A program made the position numbers and the translations under genes. Shown one piece after another: positions 13,740 through 25,906 of a stretch of 64,000 bases of DNA. Origin of the DNA: Albula goreensis. Lineage: Eukaryota; Chordata; Actinopteri; Albuliformes; Albulidae. Position 1 is the stretch's first letter, and the number at the start of each line of letters is the position of its first letter. Where the stretch lies: NCBI GenBank assembly GCA_022829145.1, contig CM040745.1, forward strand, positions 17,242,501 through 17,306,500, in the 5' to 3' direction. The notes beneath the pieces are model-generated. The model did not search any database, had not been told where the DNA came from, and saw only the letters and a program-made list of their open reading frames with translations.

Positions 13740-15710
13740 AAAATGCAACATGAGCGACTTTTTTAAATAGAAGATACATTGTTTTCAATACAGTGTAATA
13801 CCTCAACATTCATACTTTAATAAATGAAAATGTTTGGAGTGTTTTCGAAAACTCGCCTCTAGATTGATTTTTGTAAATAAACTTTTATTTTGTGGGTACA
13901 AAAAGTATAGCAATTGTTTGCACACTATATTCAAATGAGGTTGCTCCAGATGCAGTATGCATAGCTCCTAAAAAAACACACCTTTAGTTCCAAGCTCAGT
14001 ACAAACTTAATAGAGGGCATCAGAGCCACAATTAGCAAATACAGAACAAAAACTCATCTGAATGGTCTCAAGGGCATCCAAGCAAAGGAGCACCTTATTC
14101 TCTTTGAAACATAGCGTATTCTTTAGCCAAAGCTATATCAATAAATGAGATCACATATTGATAATTAAGGGCTATAGATTCACCGCAATAATTATGCTTA
14201 TTGAAAAAGCAACAAACTGCCCTCTGAATAATATGCCTGCCACTTGTTATGCAAAGCAAGATTTGTATCACTTTGTTTGTGTGTCTTTGGCGATCCCTGA
14301 AAATGCAGTGCAGTTCGCAGTTTATCCTCGTGTGTTTTCAACAAAGTCAGAGTGGGTCAATTAAACCACAAGAATGAATTTCCCACCACATATTCAAAAA
14401 CAAGGACTGATGAAGGTTTCTACTAGTATCCAAAAGTGCTCTTTTAGTCACAGAAAACATAAAACCACAGACAAAATCTTTGAGAAGAGTGCAATCCACT
14501 TTATGGCAGTGGATATGGTGTGGCAGAAGAGCTGAAAATGGAACTCTCCCAAACACTCTGCCACAGGCTTTTACAAAAAAGGAAATTACTGATGTGAGTG
14601 CTCACACCTTTTATGAATGCAACCAACTGAAACGGGTTTACCTCCAGTCCCCTGCCTATATTTCAAGCAGGTCAAGCCTGGATGGGTATTCCCTGTTTTA
14701 ATCTTTCCCTTTTACATTAAAATGGGATTCAAACTAGTGCATGTGTTGGAGAGGACCAACATAATGAATGAGATCGTTCAATCTAATTAGCTTGTTTTTG
14801 AAAATAATAATTATTTGTTTATTTTTTAACTAACACAATACAAAGTCATGCTGGACAAGCCTGTAAAATGCCTCAGTGTAAATGTAAGTTTCTGGCTTAT
14901 GGGCTGTCACATGAAGGTGTGAACACACCAACACAGTGCTCTTGGTGTAGGAAGGGGTGGCAGAGAAGTGACTACAGGTAAGATGATGTTCTAAGATCCT
15001 TGCTCTTGAGAGAGGCCTGTTTTGAACAGCATGTTACCTAGTTTGAGCTGCATGGAGATTTTCTTTTGTTTAAAACCATGGTATCCCTTACTTCTGGTAA
15101 ACATTTCCTTCTAAAGAAAGTGCCAGTATGTCCTGTTGATAGGATTTTATGATAAAGCTGTTTGCTGGCACATCTTTTTGGCCTTGCCTTGTTATCCATA
15201 GAGCAGCCATCCCTGGCATTATATACAAAGGAGGGGAACAAAATAAAAAATGGCTGAACCAGAAACAATCCAGGCTTTCATGTACTTTGGATTCCCCATC
15301 AAATAAAGATAAACCCCTATTTCAAGTACTAGAGAATCTGTGAGCTGTACAGCGCAAAAGCCAGTATTCATTTTCCTCTTTATATTCCAAGAGCACTGGG
15401 TTACTGATGCCCTGAGAACTGGACTGAACTGCAACCCCAGAGGACAGAATGGAAATTGCTCATGGTTGTGTGCATTGCCTCTTTTTTATGCAATCCCAGC
15501 TCACTCTTCACAAGGCCATGAGTAACTAATATAGCCTCTGATGTCAAGACGGGAAAACAGGAAAAACAGAGAGAGAGGGATGTGATGTAAGTGTGTGTAT
15601 GTATGTGTATATAAGTTAATATTTTTAATATTGTTACAGTTTATGTAAATGATTGCTTTGGCAATACAAAGCTGATGTATGGTCTAGCAAATACAGCTCA
15701 TTTGAATTTA
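13740..15710. other. Noncoding stretch, nothing recognised
   Basis: AT-rich sequence with short unrelated frames only. Confidence 0.6.
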
Positions 15711-15716
15711 ATTGAC

Positions 15717-15717
<1 letters not shown>

Positions 15718-15753
<36 letters not shown>
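15718..15753. repeat. (AG)18 microsatellite
   Basis: A pure AG dinucleotide run. Confidence 0.97.
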
Positions 15754-15756
<3 letters not shown>

Positions 15757-17900
15757 TAGGGCATGATTGGCTCGTTCTTTAGTAATCAGGTTCTACAAAG
15801 GAAAATGCTTGGCTATTGCTGTCTCAACACATGACTAATGAAAGGCTCATCATAAGTAAGGGGGATGACTTTAAGTCCATCAGTGAGCATGCCTTGTGTT
15901 CTTGCACTTTATGCAGTTAAGACTCAGGACGTACACTTAAGCAGGATCAATGTCCATGCCTGGATATCAAGGGCACTCCATGCACAAAACAGAATGTAGT
16001 ATGTATGTTATTTCTTGTACAAAGCTGATATGGGGATTGTCTTTCTTACTTTCTGTAACATTTTTTCTGCATTAGTATTTAAGTAACCTTGAAATGGACC
16101 AGGATATCAATATAAAGATATAAATCACTGCAAAAATAAAATTATGTGTAAGTTTCTTTTTTTTTAAGAGCAGTTATTTGTATGTCCCTTCCCTGCTAGT
16201 TTAAAATGGTATTCACATAATAAGGAAAAAAAATATTTATATGTTAAATTTCCATTTAAAACTCATGGAAGACACATATGACAGACAATGACCTTCTCTA
16301 CATATGTAATGTAGATCATGCATATTATATTATGTGTTTGTATAACACATAACTGAATAAATGCAGAGAACCAATATCGTATTTTGTATCATGTTTACTC
16401 AAAGAAATACATAGAAAGATGATAATACTGCAATCTTCCACAGATACTCAGAATTAAGAGGTTGGGCTACAGTGGGTCTGCATCTTTTACATGGAGATGA
16501 AGCTGCTGCTGGGTAGAAGGAGGCTGGAACTCCCACTGTACCTACACTTTTGCCTGCACTTGTCTTCCTTGAACCACTATGTTCATTTGTCAGCCTATCG
16601 ATATAAAGGGCAAGACACAGATCATTCTCTCTCCAGTATGAATCATTTTCTTAGTAAATATGTACAGTCCAAACAACCCCATAAAAGACTATATCTGATG
16701 ATTTCAGAATATAAATCAAATCCTAGGCAAAGGCTGGCTTTTACAAAATGCTGTGACTTCTGAAGTTTAATGTTCTGCCACACTATCAAGCTACTTCAAT
16801 TCTCCTTTCATCAATGTGGAGATGTGTGAAAATAGTGATGCAAATGGAGATTCTGCCTTTATTAATCTAATATGTCTCGTCCATTCTACTAATCACACAT
16901 TTTTCATCTCCCATTTTATTTCAGACATATTGATTTCCATGTTTTCAGTGTCAAACCTGAACAAATATTTAACACACTGGGCAAACAGAAGCCTGAGATT
17001 TAAGTTGTCTGAAAAAGTTAATAACCATGTGACAAATAGACCTTGGAAAGTTTAGTTAATGTACCTAGTAAATGGTGTTGTAAAGGCTTGGTGATAAATG
17101 TCTACCCATAAACTTTTAACAACCATAGGTGCTTCTTTCCAGAGGCTTTCTTTTAGCACTATAGCATTTAGTTAGATCACATGGGGACACCTTGATAATA
17201 TGTTAATTCGTACCTTCTCCAACTGAATTGGTTGTACCAGATCATACAAATAGCTCCTAAATGAAAGTTTGGCAGTTACATCAAATTTTGTGGTGATAAT
17301 TTTAGCAAGGTAAATAATTTTTTTAAAAGCCCGGTTTTACAGGGGTTTGCATCTTTCTACCTTACATGTCTTGAAAAGAAAAATAGGATCCAGTTCTGGC
17401 AGTAAGAAGGTAAAGGACAGATAAACATTGCTGATTCTCAAAGGGTTTGGATCTGAATGGCGGGTCAGTCCATTTGCATCAGTGCGCTTCACTGAATGAA
17501 AACAACCCCCAGGGAACATACACATGATATCAGTAGCCTGATGTGTTTAATAAGGATAAAATTTTACAACCCAGCCATTACAATACCCGTGGCCTGTCTG
17601 TGAGCTACCCCTTGGGGTTGGTTTGTGATTTACATAACACTGAATTGCCATAGAGTGAGAAATGAGAAATTACATCTGCTCACTACGTGCAGATACACTG
17701 CTGTGACCCACATCCTTTGGTTCATGGCTGCTTCAGTCACTTCTTCTGAATGAGAACAGAGCCTTCTAAACCACCCAGCTTTACATCCCCCAGGCCCTGC
17801 TTCATGTTTTCTCATTACATGCTAAAAACATGATGACTTTAGAGCAGATGTATTTTATTAACTCAGAAAAAGCAATGTTATTCAATGTGAATGTCCATAA
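15754..17900. other. Noncoding stretch, nothing recognised
   Basis: AT-rich sequence without visible features. Confidence 0.6.
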
Positions 17901-17903
17901 AAA

Positions 17904-18050
17904 ATGTACAGCTAAAGCAACACCTAACAAAATGAAAGCAAAAGCCCTTTCCTCTACATGGCAAAAAGCATGACATGTACAGCTAACATGCACAGCTAAA
18001 ACAAAACCAAAGAAAATAACAACAATAGCCCTTTCCTCTACATGGCAAAA
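17904..18050. repeat. Two-copy direct repeat, 84-bp offset
   Basis: Segments of about 65-73 bp starting at 17904 and 17988 share ATG(T/C)ACAGCTAAA at one end and GCCCTTTCCTCTACATGGCA at the other. Both landmarks are offset by exactly 84 bp. The middle has diverged. Because 84 is a multiple of three, a 110-codon minus-strand frame passes through both copies with an internal repeat, which need not mean coding. Confidence 0.85.
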
Positions 18051-18054
18051 AAAC

Positions 18055-19680
18055 ACTACATAATGGCCCTGGTGTACTATGATAAGGGGCTGGTGTGCCA
18101 TTGAAGGTATGGACCTGTGCATCAGGCCCCACAATCAGCCAAATGCTGCATTGCAGTCCCTGTAAATGCACAGATAAAACTCTCATTAACTCTAGTTATT
18201 CCACACCTGTCATATGATGTGAATACTTAGAATCGATCTGCACCCTTGAAATAAGTGTGCCAACAAACAGCATCAGCAGTGGTGGCAAGTCAAGTAATGT
18301 CTGATAATTATAAATGCTCTCTCCCGGCTTGTCTGTTACACTCTAGGTAAGAGTACACCTTGTGAAACATCCTGACTAAAAATGGTCTTCTCCTGAGCGC
18401 CACATGAATGATGCCTGTTATTAAAAATTGATGATAAAAGTAAAGACACTCCTTTGTGGAAGCAAAGTGTGGCGATGCAATGGGAGTTCCTGCCATGTCA
18501 TTACCAGCTAAGGCCAGTGTGTTTGCCATCATTCTGAATTTGATTCCATGAGAAAGGTAAAAATAAACCTAATGATGCCAAGACAACCATCAACAGAGAT
18601 AACTTTTATATTTGTGCTCCACAAGAGCAAATCAAACAGTGGTATTGCAGACACAATTTGGGGAGATATTGAATAAATCAACCCCTTACTTTTCTTATTA
18701 TCACACAGTTAATACAATGGAAAAAGTAATTAGCACCTGGGTTTTAATTAAGCAAAATGTGTGGCTAAAGGTGACACTTTTCACACACTTGATTAGGCTT
18801 TCAATAATATGTATCTACTGAATGTCAGTTTGAGGCTAACGTTATTGCTTGTTAACATTTAATGTTTGTAATAGTATAGTTGCTCCAAATATCACACCAT
18901 ACTGTGTGTAATCATTTTTAATTATTGATTAATTATTTTAATCAAACACCACATGTATTCTGATACAAATGCAAGAGAAATCTCCTCTTCATAGTTCTGT
19001 TTTGTTCTCTTTTTATCACTTTTTCTAATGATCCAAAGGAAGGACAATTAGAGAAATCTCTGGCATAGTTTCTTCAACACTTATACTTTTGTTGTTTACC
19101 ATTTTATTTGATAGTAAATATTACTCTCTTTTCTGTGTATTTGAGCAGTTATAGTGTTATCCACCTTTTACTGTTTGTTTTTTTTGTTATCAGAAAACAT
19201 AAACACACAAAATGATATGTGACCAGTTAATGTGTGCCAGTTCTGTGGTCACTTTAAAATGAATGGCTTGGGGAAATACCATACTTCATAAAATGCAGTC
19301 CACCATTGCCGGGCAAAGCTACACTGGATGTTTGCTTGGTTAAATTCTTGCCAGTATTAGCCAGAGTTGACAATCAATCCTAATCACTCATATTTGTATG
19401 CTATGAGACAATAAGAATCTGTGCTTTCCACAGTGAACCAACAACAACACCACCACCTCTACTTTTTTAAAAGACGATAATGCTTTGTCAACTAATGGAA
19501 ATAATCATTGAACAAGTTTATAAATGATAAAAATATTATTGTAATTTAAATTGTACAATATTGTACAACTGTAGAATTGGAGAAAACGCAATAACCAATA
19601 ATTTTGCACAAACATGTCAGCTCTCAAATCTGCATAAGTGTGCTCTTGAGTGTGCATAGAATATGTTTTTTTTTTTCAAT
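18055..19680. other. Noncoding stretch, nothing recognised
   Basis: AT-rich sequence with no visible feature. Confidence 0.6.
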
Positions 19681-19683
19681 CAA

Positions 19684-19809
19684 CATGCCCATTTTGATAA
19701 ATAAGGATGAACTGTAAATGAGAAGCATTAACAAATAAAGAATACAGCAATCAAGGGGCCTCATTCACTTCTCATTTACAGTTCATCCCTATTTATCAAA
19801 TCGAGCATG
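19684..19809. mobile_element. 42-bp inverted repeat, Harbinger-like termini
   Basis: Arms 19684-19725 and 19768-19809 are inverted copies matching at 38 of 42 positions, separated by 42 bp. The spacer ends GGGGCCTCATTCA, and the right arm reads TATTTATCAAATCGAGCATG. This recalls the GGGGCCTCATTTATCAA-type termini of PIF/Harbinger elements. Homology weakly continues outward on both sides (GTGCATA...TTTTT), so this may be two element ends facing each other or one foldback element. Confidence 0.6.
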
Positions 19810-20240
19810 TAGAAAAACAACACTGCATACACATTTGCTAAATCCAGCAAGACTAGTAAATTTGTACCCTTTTACAAGCACATTTTCTCAGAATCTGTCG
19901 ATAAGAAACCACTGACAAATGATGCCCATTCATTTCATTGTACATATTAGGCTATAAAACCTGTTTGGTTTTACACTTTCAACCAAAACTTGAAAATGTT
20001 TAAACTTACATTTTCAACAAATATTACAATTTCACAGGATATATTGGCGTGCATGATTTCAATGGAGGTTTTTTCTTACACTTCTAATTGTCCATCACTA
20101 GATGGAATATGACTATTTTTACTGTGATGCAATTTAGTGTGGTCACAGCTCATATGGACAGGTATTCTGGAATGTTTCCAAGTTGCCCCATACTCTAAAA
20201 CAACATGGAGAATGAAGAGATTTATGGTTGATCTATATGC
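19810..20240. other. Possible interior of a Harbinger-like remnant
   Basis: This follows the inverted-repeat arm above without clear boundaries. A CATTCATTTCATTGTACATA segment near 19927 could be transposon interior. No transposase frame is present. Confidence 0.25.
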
Positions 20241-20660
20241 TGTGGCACAGGGGCAGGTATAGCCACTGAGCCGGGTGGTAGTGAAAGGAAACAGAGGCAA
20301 AAGACAAAAAAAAATGACTGCCTTTTTATTTACCCCTTTCAGGGGGAAACTCCACAACAGAGAATAAACTCAGAACTTCAAAAACAAGGGACAACTCAAA
20401 ACCAGCACAGCCAGAGGGGAAACCACAGAACAAAAGTCCAAACCCCAAAAGTCTCATTCAGCCTAGAAAGCTCTGCTTAAATACAAGGCCTAATTGAAGG
20501 CTCACAGCTGAGTTGATTAGAAATCACTTGCAGATGAGCCTGCATGCCAGTAAGGCCCTGGTTAGCTCTCCAGGCTGAGGGAGGGAACCAGGAGACTGAC
20601 AGCAGTACAATGGGAGGAGCCAAGGAGTGTGCTCCTCCCTCCACCTCTCCAAGCACCACA
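20241..20660 (-). mobile_element. Solo LTR of an LTR retrotransposon
   Basis: The 420-bp block begins TGTGG and ends CCACA, the inverted TG...CA termini of an LTR. Read on the minus strand it has the expected order: a GC-rich U3, a TATA-like GTATTTAAGC near 20480, a polyadenylation signal AATAAA near 20328, and a short U5. Flanking tetramers ATGC and ATGT are a possible imperfect target duplication. No primer-binding site, polypurine tract or gag/pol sequence is seen on either side, so this is probably the product of LTR-LTR recombination. The superfamily (Gypsy, BEL or ERV-like) cannot be told from the LTR alone. Confidence 0.75.
20480..20660 (-). promoter_or_regulatory. LTR U3 promoter region
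   Basis: On the minus strand this is the stretch upstream of the TATA-like box inside the solo LTR, the place of the retroelement promoter in known families. Function in this genome is inference only. Confidence 0.5.
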
Positions 20661-23600
20661 ATGTGAGTACTATCCTTATCTCATGAGATATTGTCAATGA
20701 TGCATTTTCTCTTTACTTGCTCATTTTGTTTACAAGACACTTTTTCCAATATCACTGATGAGATGAAATTCCTGCTTTGTCCACCTATTCAATTACATTG
20801 CAGCTCCTAAAGACTAATGATTCCTTCACTGACAAATCCAATAATGGCTGAAAGTTTAAATAAAAGGTACACATAATGACCCATATTAATGTATCGATCT
20901 TGGGGTGGATTTAATATGAAGGTTCTGTCACATATTCTTATACCCATTGTGATTTCTGTCAAAGGCTCTGATTTAATTGTGATGATCCTCATAATATTGG
21001 TGGTCTCTGACTGAGCAGAAAATATTAGTCTTGGGTCTGTTATTGATCAATTGAACTTCACTGTGAAAGCTCAGGCGCATGTCAAAATCATCCCATTTCA
21101 CCTCAATACACCACTGGATACACTTCTGACCAGACAGGAGGAATGCACTTTGTCCATATAATACTAAATTCATTTTTGAAGGATGGGTTGGGGGTAATCT
21201 ATAGGTTTACAGGCCTAGTTAGTCCAACAACATGTAGCACCCACCAAGGTGATGCGTGGAAACCATGCTGTACCAGTGTGTTTAATACACATTAGTTGAG
21301 ATGGACAGGAAGGGAGTGAGAGAACATGTTACTCTTTCCTGTTAGTGCTATGTGTTCTGTAATAACCATAGTATTTCAGGACTATTTTACTGCTTATGAC
21401 TGACATATTTAATATTCCATTACTCAGGGGACATATTTAGTACACTTAAAGTGGCTGCACTCATAAAACGATTTCAATTCGAGGGATGCAAGGGATGGCG
21501 CTGGATAGCTGTGAGCCCAAAACAGTTCCAATACAGCAGCAAAGTGACTTTTAAATAAAATGGCAAAAATGGAGAGTGCAGAATTAGACAAAAGTGGTCA
21601 GTGCCTGAGATAGACAGTCAGTCAAAGGATATGAAGGGGAAGCATGTGTTCATGGAGTGCAGTTTGGTGGATCATATAAAGGGAAATCATAAGTCTGTAA
21701 ATGGTAAGGTGAATTCAATCCTACTCAAGGAAAATCAACAAAAGTGAGGCAGATAAACAGGTCTAACTTGTGATTCAAATAATAGAGTGCATAGTTAGTG
21801 TGAACCACTAGATATTTAGAGATTTCTTGCTCTGATAGCGTTCATGGTCAGGTGATGCTGCTGGTGAATTCCAATCCAATTAAAGCATGCATTGGCATGT
21901 GGCCAAGTGACCAGTGGCATGTCACAACATCGCCAGATGACAGCTGAATAGACTGAATCCCATCTGTCCATGCTGAGCAGGACACCAGTGCCAACATGCT
22001 GAGCAGGCAGAGTGCTGCAGTCTCTTTGTGACTGCAGCTGAGGTGTAGAGGTCACCTCTCCTATTAACAGCATGGGCCTGTGTGACACAGCACTTAAGCA
22101 GCTGTCTCTGTATCCATAAAGGCAAGACATGGCTGTTAGGCCTTTGAGTGGTTATTTTTACCTGAGCTGCCAACCTATGTTGCAAGAGACAATTAAGGTA
22201 TGAAACTGTATGTTTTACAAACTGTAATGGACCTGTCTATTATCCATGCTACTGACATTACTTACCAGATTTACAGTGTGTAAGCTGGTCATCAGTGTCA
22301 CCAATCACAGCCTTTTATAAATATGGAACTGAGTGATGAAACTTAAGAAACAACCCTTATGCTCTTATACACTGGGGTGGATTCAGTCAGTATACCTCCT
22401 TACATTCATATACTTTTGTCCAGTTTTTGCTCAGAGCTTATGTTCTGCAACCACCAAAATTGTGGATAAAAACACATCATTAGACATGTATAGACATTTT
22501 TTACATGATGCAATGAAGATATAATTTATTTAGTGGAAAATATTTAGATCCCAAAAGCTATTGTCTGAGTAATGCAGTTTAAAGTTTTTGCACTTTAGAG
22601 CCCTTCAATAAAAGAATTTTTAAAATGAATACTTGGAAAAGGTTGGAATAAATTCCAGTGTATACCTACCTTCCTGTATCTGATAATTATAATACAATGC
22701 ATACCATATAGTTTCATGACCATCACAATTTAAATGACTATGGTGAAACTGTTCATTTGTAGTGGATTCTAAAGTGATGTTGTTTTGGTTTAAACCACTG
22801 AATTGAACAGCTAGTATTTTTTTTCTTTCTTTTCACGAAAGAAACAATCACAGGTGTCGCATGGCTCAGGCTGGTCTATTAATCCTGACAGGCCACACTC
22901 TTTCAAGGAGTGCTGCTGAATAATTCAGCTTGGAGAGACCCATCTTATCTCACCCATTAATTGAATTTACTCAGTAATAAGGTTCATTTTACCTTTTCTT
23001 TCACCTGACATCGTTGAATTGAAGAATGATTACTCAATTTGTTGTTAAACTGTCTGGGTCCATCCCACTTCATTGAGATTTAAAATCAAACAGGTCTGAT
23101 TAAGCTTTATCAGTTATCGGTTCAAATGGTCATTTGGAAAGAATTATAAAGAATTGAGGAGACTGTCAGATTCCCTGCTCAGTGATGTGAAAATGTACAA
23201 CATATGGCCATGTTAGAAAGCCTAAATTCAGATGAAGATTTTATGCTTGATCAAATTGATGAATCCAGCCTTAGACTCCTTAGAAACTCAGCAATGAACT
23301 TTTTCATTCCTGGCATATTGCACTAATATTCTGAGCATGAAATTTTATTTTAATCTGAATCTAAATCTATCCGCTGGCATGCTCCTACGAGCTGAGATGA
23401 GAATAAAAGGCAGGAAACTCCTGTTGCTCCCGTCATAGAAGATACTACAGTCAAGGAAATGGATGTAAAACAAGGGGACGCCTATTTGTGAGATAATGTC
23501 TTATCTGGATTACCTGTTTTTTTTTCTAAGTGAGCATCCATATGCATAGCCATGCAATGTTCACATTAAGAACAACTCTCACACAGTTACAGGTGTGTGT

Positions 23601-24120
23601 ATCTTACCTGTAATAGTAATAGTACTCTTATCTGCCTATTGACCCCCATTCTTGTACAGTGCTGTAAAATTAATTTCCTCTTGTTCTGCATATTATTTAC
23701 ACTAAATTGTTTCAAATAATCAAATTGATATAATCAATAATATACTTTGGAGAATCTTGAACTTGGCTACAAGTTCTGTATGAAAAGAGAATGGGATAGA
23801 TTGACTGTGGAGGTATCAATTTGGCATGCAAGGTGAGTGTGCTACATTCAGTTTCATAATTCTAATAGTAACTAACAAGTATGATGTTTCAGGATAATGG
23901 AGGTACATATAATGTTTTCCTCAGACATGAGGTATTCTACCTGAAATTTCACATACTCTTCAGCAACAGTATAGTTTCCCAAAGCCTTTATTTTAAGTGC
24001 AAAAGTATCGTAAAATCATTTTACAAAGTGTCATGTATTTCATAAAACTCTTCACAACTCGAGTGATATTTCATATCTCTCATTGGCACAAATATCAATG
24101 GCCTTCCAAACTGGACATCA
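20661..24120. other. Noncoding stretch, little recognised
   Basis: AT-rich sequence. A small perfect palindrome with 9-bp arms (GCTGCAGTC/GACTGCAGC) lies at 22014-22038. A segment at about 22855-23040 without repeat structure and with AATTA-type motifs could be a conserved noncoding element, judged only by its look. No genes are seen. Confidence 0.5.
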
Positions 24121-24126
24121 GCTAGA

Positions 24127-24620
24127 CTAAGCTATTTTGACATTATATACACCCTTGGCCTGTTCAATTGAATCAACTCTTGATGGCACGTCTTCCATGG
24201 TTGATAGAGGTCCATTGACATCCACAGTTTGTCTCTCTAGATCTAAGAGTTGTTGGCTGCAGCCACAGACGTTCACTGTGGGCTTCTTTGTTGGGAACAT
24301 GAACTGCCAGCTGCAGCTTGAGGAGGACCAGGTGGGCTAGATTGGGGTGGTGGGGAGCTGTTACAGGAGGAATACAGAGGAAATCTATCCTTATTCCCCT
24401 CTAGTGCTGTTGGTCCAAGCATATTCAGCCTCTGCTTCTCCTCAGGGTTCAGTGGTATTGAGATGGATGCGTCACATCTTGTCTTTACTCTCTCTGCTGT
24501 AGTCTCCTCCCTAGTTAAGCTAGAAATTTCCAGCCACTTTTCCCAGATCTCTATAGTCTCTGGGGTGATTGTAGGCAATTTATTTCCATTTTTCATTTTC
24601 ACATGTTGGTGAGGCTGCAT
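24127..24620 (-). pseudogene. Coding fragment with one frameshift, possibly transposon accessory protein
   Basis: On the minus strand a 115-codon frame (24620-24273) encodes a basic, charged protein with ITPETIEIWEKWLEISSLT, then EEKQRLNMLGPTAL and a Pro/Ser/Gln-rich linker. A single frameshift near the end of that frame joins a second coherent stretch, including QQLLDLERQTVDV and ending at a stop at 24127. The layout of a charged helical part, an EEK...LGPTAL motif, a low-complexity linker and a QQLL-type helix resembles the accessory Myb/SANT-like proteins of PIF/Harbinger elements or their domesticated relatives. That assignment is by resemblance only. The upstream frame stays open through HKMQP, so the true start or an exon boundary is uncertain. 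Confidence 0.5.
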
Positions 24621-24714
24621 TTTATGGGATCCCCAAAGGGCAATGTGAAAAAAAACATGAGATGAAAAAATAAACTTTAGCTATAATTCCTAGGTTTTTT
24701 ATACAATTCTTGTC

Positions 24715-25255
24715 GTTTAAATGACTTACTAACTCATATTAACAACTAACTAAGGCATGCTTATGACTTAGAAAGCTAGTATAGTGGCTAGTGTCCATGT
24801 ACATTCAATGTATGTTCATCTAGCCAAACAAAAAAATTTCACACACCATTTGGATTTTGCATCATTTGGATCTCCACACCTGCACACCTTGAGTCGTGAA
24901 TGGGGCACTTTTACTTCTCACACACATTTACAGAATAGATTTTATTTGAAAAGGCTTTGTCATACTATAAATGAGTGATTGTGACCAAATCATGCCTTAT
25001 TTAGAGGGAAATTTTTGATATGGAACGCTTTTGTAGAATGCAACAGGAGAGCAAGGTTTAGACCTCCCGATAAAACTCCCACTCACGACATGCATGCATG
25101 GAATGTAAAATAAGTAACCAATGAATAAATACATTCAAGGTGTTCTTGAAGTACTAACCTCAGAGATCCTTGTCATGTACTTTATCCACTATACTAGCAT
25201 TCTAAGTCATAAAAATGGCTTAGTAACTCATTAAAATGACTAAGTCCTTTTAAAC
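24715..25255. mobile_element. Inverted repeat pair with tRNA-like cores (foldback or two opposed SINEs)
   Basis: Arms at about 24715-24787 and 25186-25255 are inverted relative to each other. Their cores, 24761-24787 and 25186-25212, match at 26 of 27 bases, and the outer parts match with indels. The core GCTAGTATAGTGG followed by a variable stretch resembles the start of a tRNA A box, so these could be two SINE heads in opposite orientation. Alternatively the 540-bp unit is a foldback element. The interior carries no domain-bearing frame. Confidence 0.6.
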
Positions 25256-25379
25256 AATTTACAATTTTTTTTTTTTTAAACTTCGGAATTATGCCCAATT
25301 TTTTTTTTTCCCACCACATTTTTTTTCACCCTGCCCTTCAGGGCTTCCATAGCCTTATGCATTAAAGACAAAAAAGTCT

Positions 25380-25475
25380 TTATTTTCCTCTTTTCTGAAA
25401 GAAAATAATTATTCATGGTGTGTATACACACACACATCATGAAGAATTATTTTCTTTCAGAATAGAGGAAAATAA
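25380..25475. repeat. 96-bp foldback palindrome
   Basis: Arms 25380-25417 and 25438-25475 are inverted copies with only two mismatches in 38 positions. They are separated by a 20-base loop that is itself partly self-complementary (GTGTGTATACACAC). The structure would form a stable hairpin or cruciform. It sits directly beside an AT/CA microsatellite. Confidence 0.93.
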
Positions 25476-25480
25476 CCTAA

Positions 25481-25494
25481 ATATATATATATAG

Positions 25495-25540
<46 letters not shown>
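25481..25540. repeat. (AT)n and (CA)21 microsatellite
   Basis: A short AT run leads into a pure AC/CA run from 25499 to 25540. Confidence 0.96.
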
Positions 25541-25542
<2 letters not shown>

Positions 25543-25780
25543 TACACACATCATCTTCATGAGGAATACCATGTCCTATTGAACAGATTACAAACATATC
25601 CATACAATACCATTATTAATTATGAGTACTTGGCACCCCCCTCACTTTCAGCCAAACTACCATACTCTCTCACATTCATGGGAAATGCAGTTACATTTTT
25701 TTGAAGAATATAAATTCATATCTTTGCTTACCGAAGTTCATTGCTGTCACTTTCTAATTTGTTTTTAGCTGACAAATACT

Positions 25781-25906
25781 GTTAAAACAACATATTTTCT
25801 CATTAAAACAATATCTTTTCTTGTTAAAACATCATCTTTTCTCAAAAAACTATATCTTTTCTAATTAAAACAACATCTTTTCTTGTTAAAACAAGATCTT
25901 TTCTCT
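25781..25906. repeat. 21-bp minisatellite, about six copies
   Basis: Units of the form TTAAAACAACATCTTTTCTYR repeat about six times with period near 21 and small length changes. On the minus strand the last three units keep one frame and give RKDLVLT-like heptads, a by-product of the 21-bp period. Confidence 0.88.
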
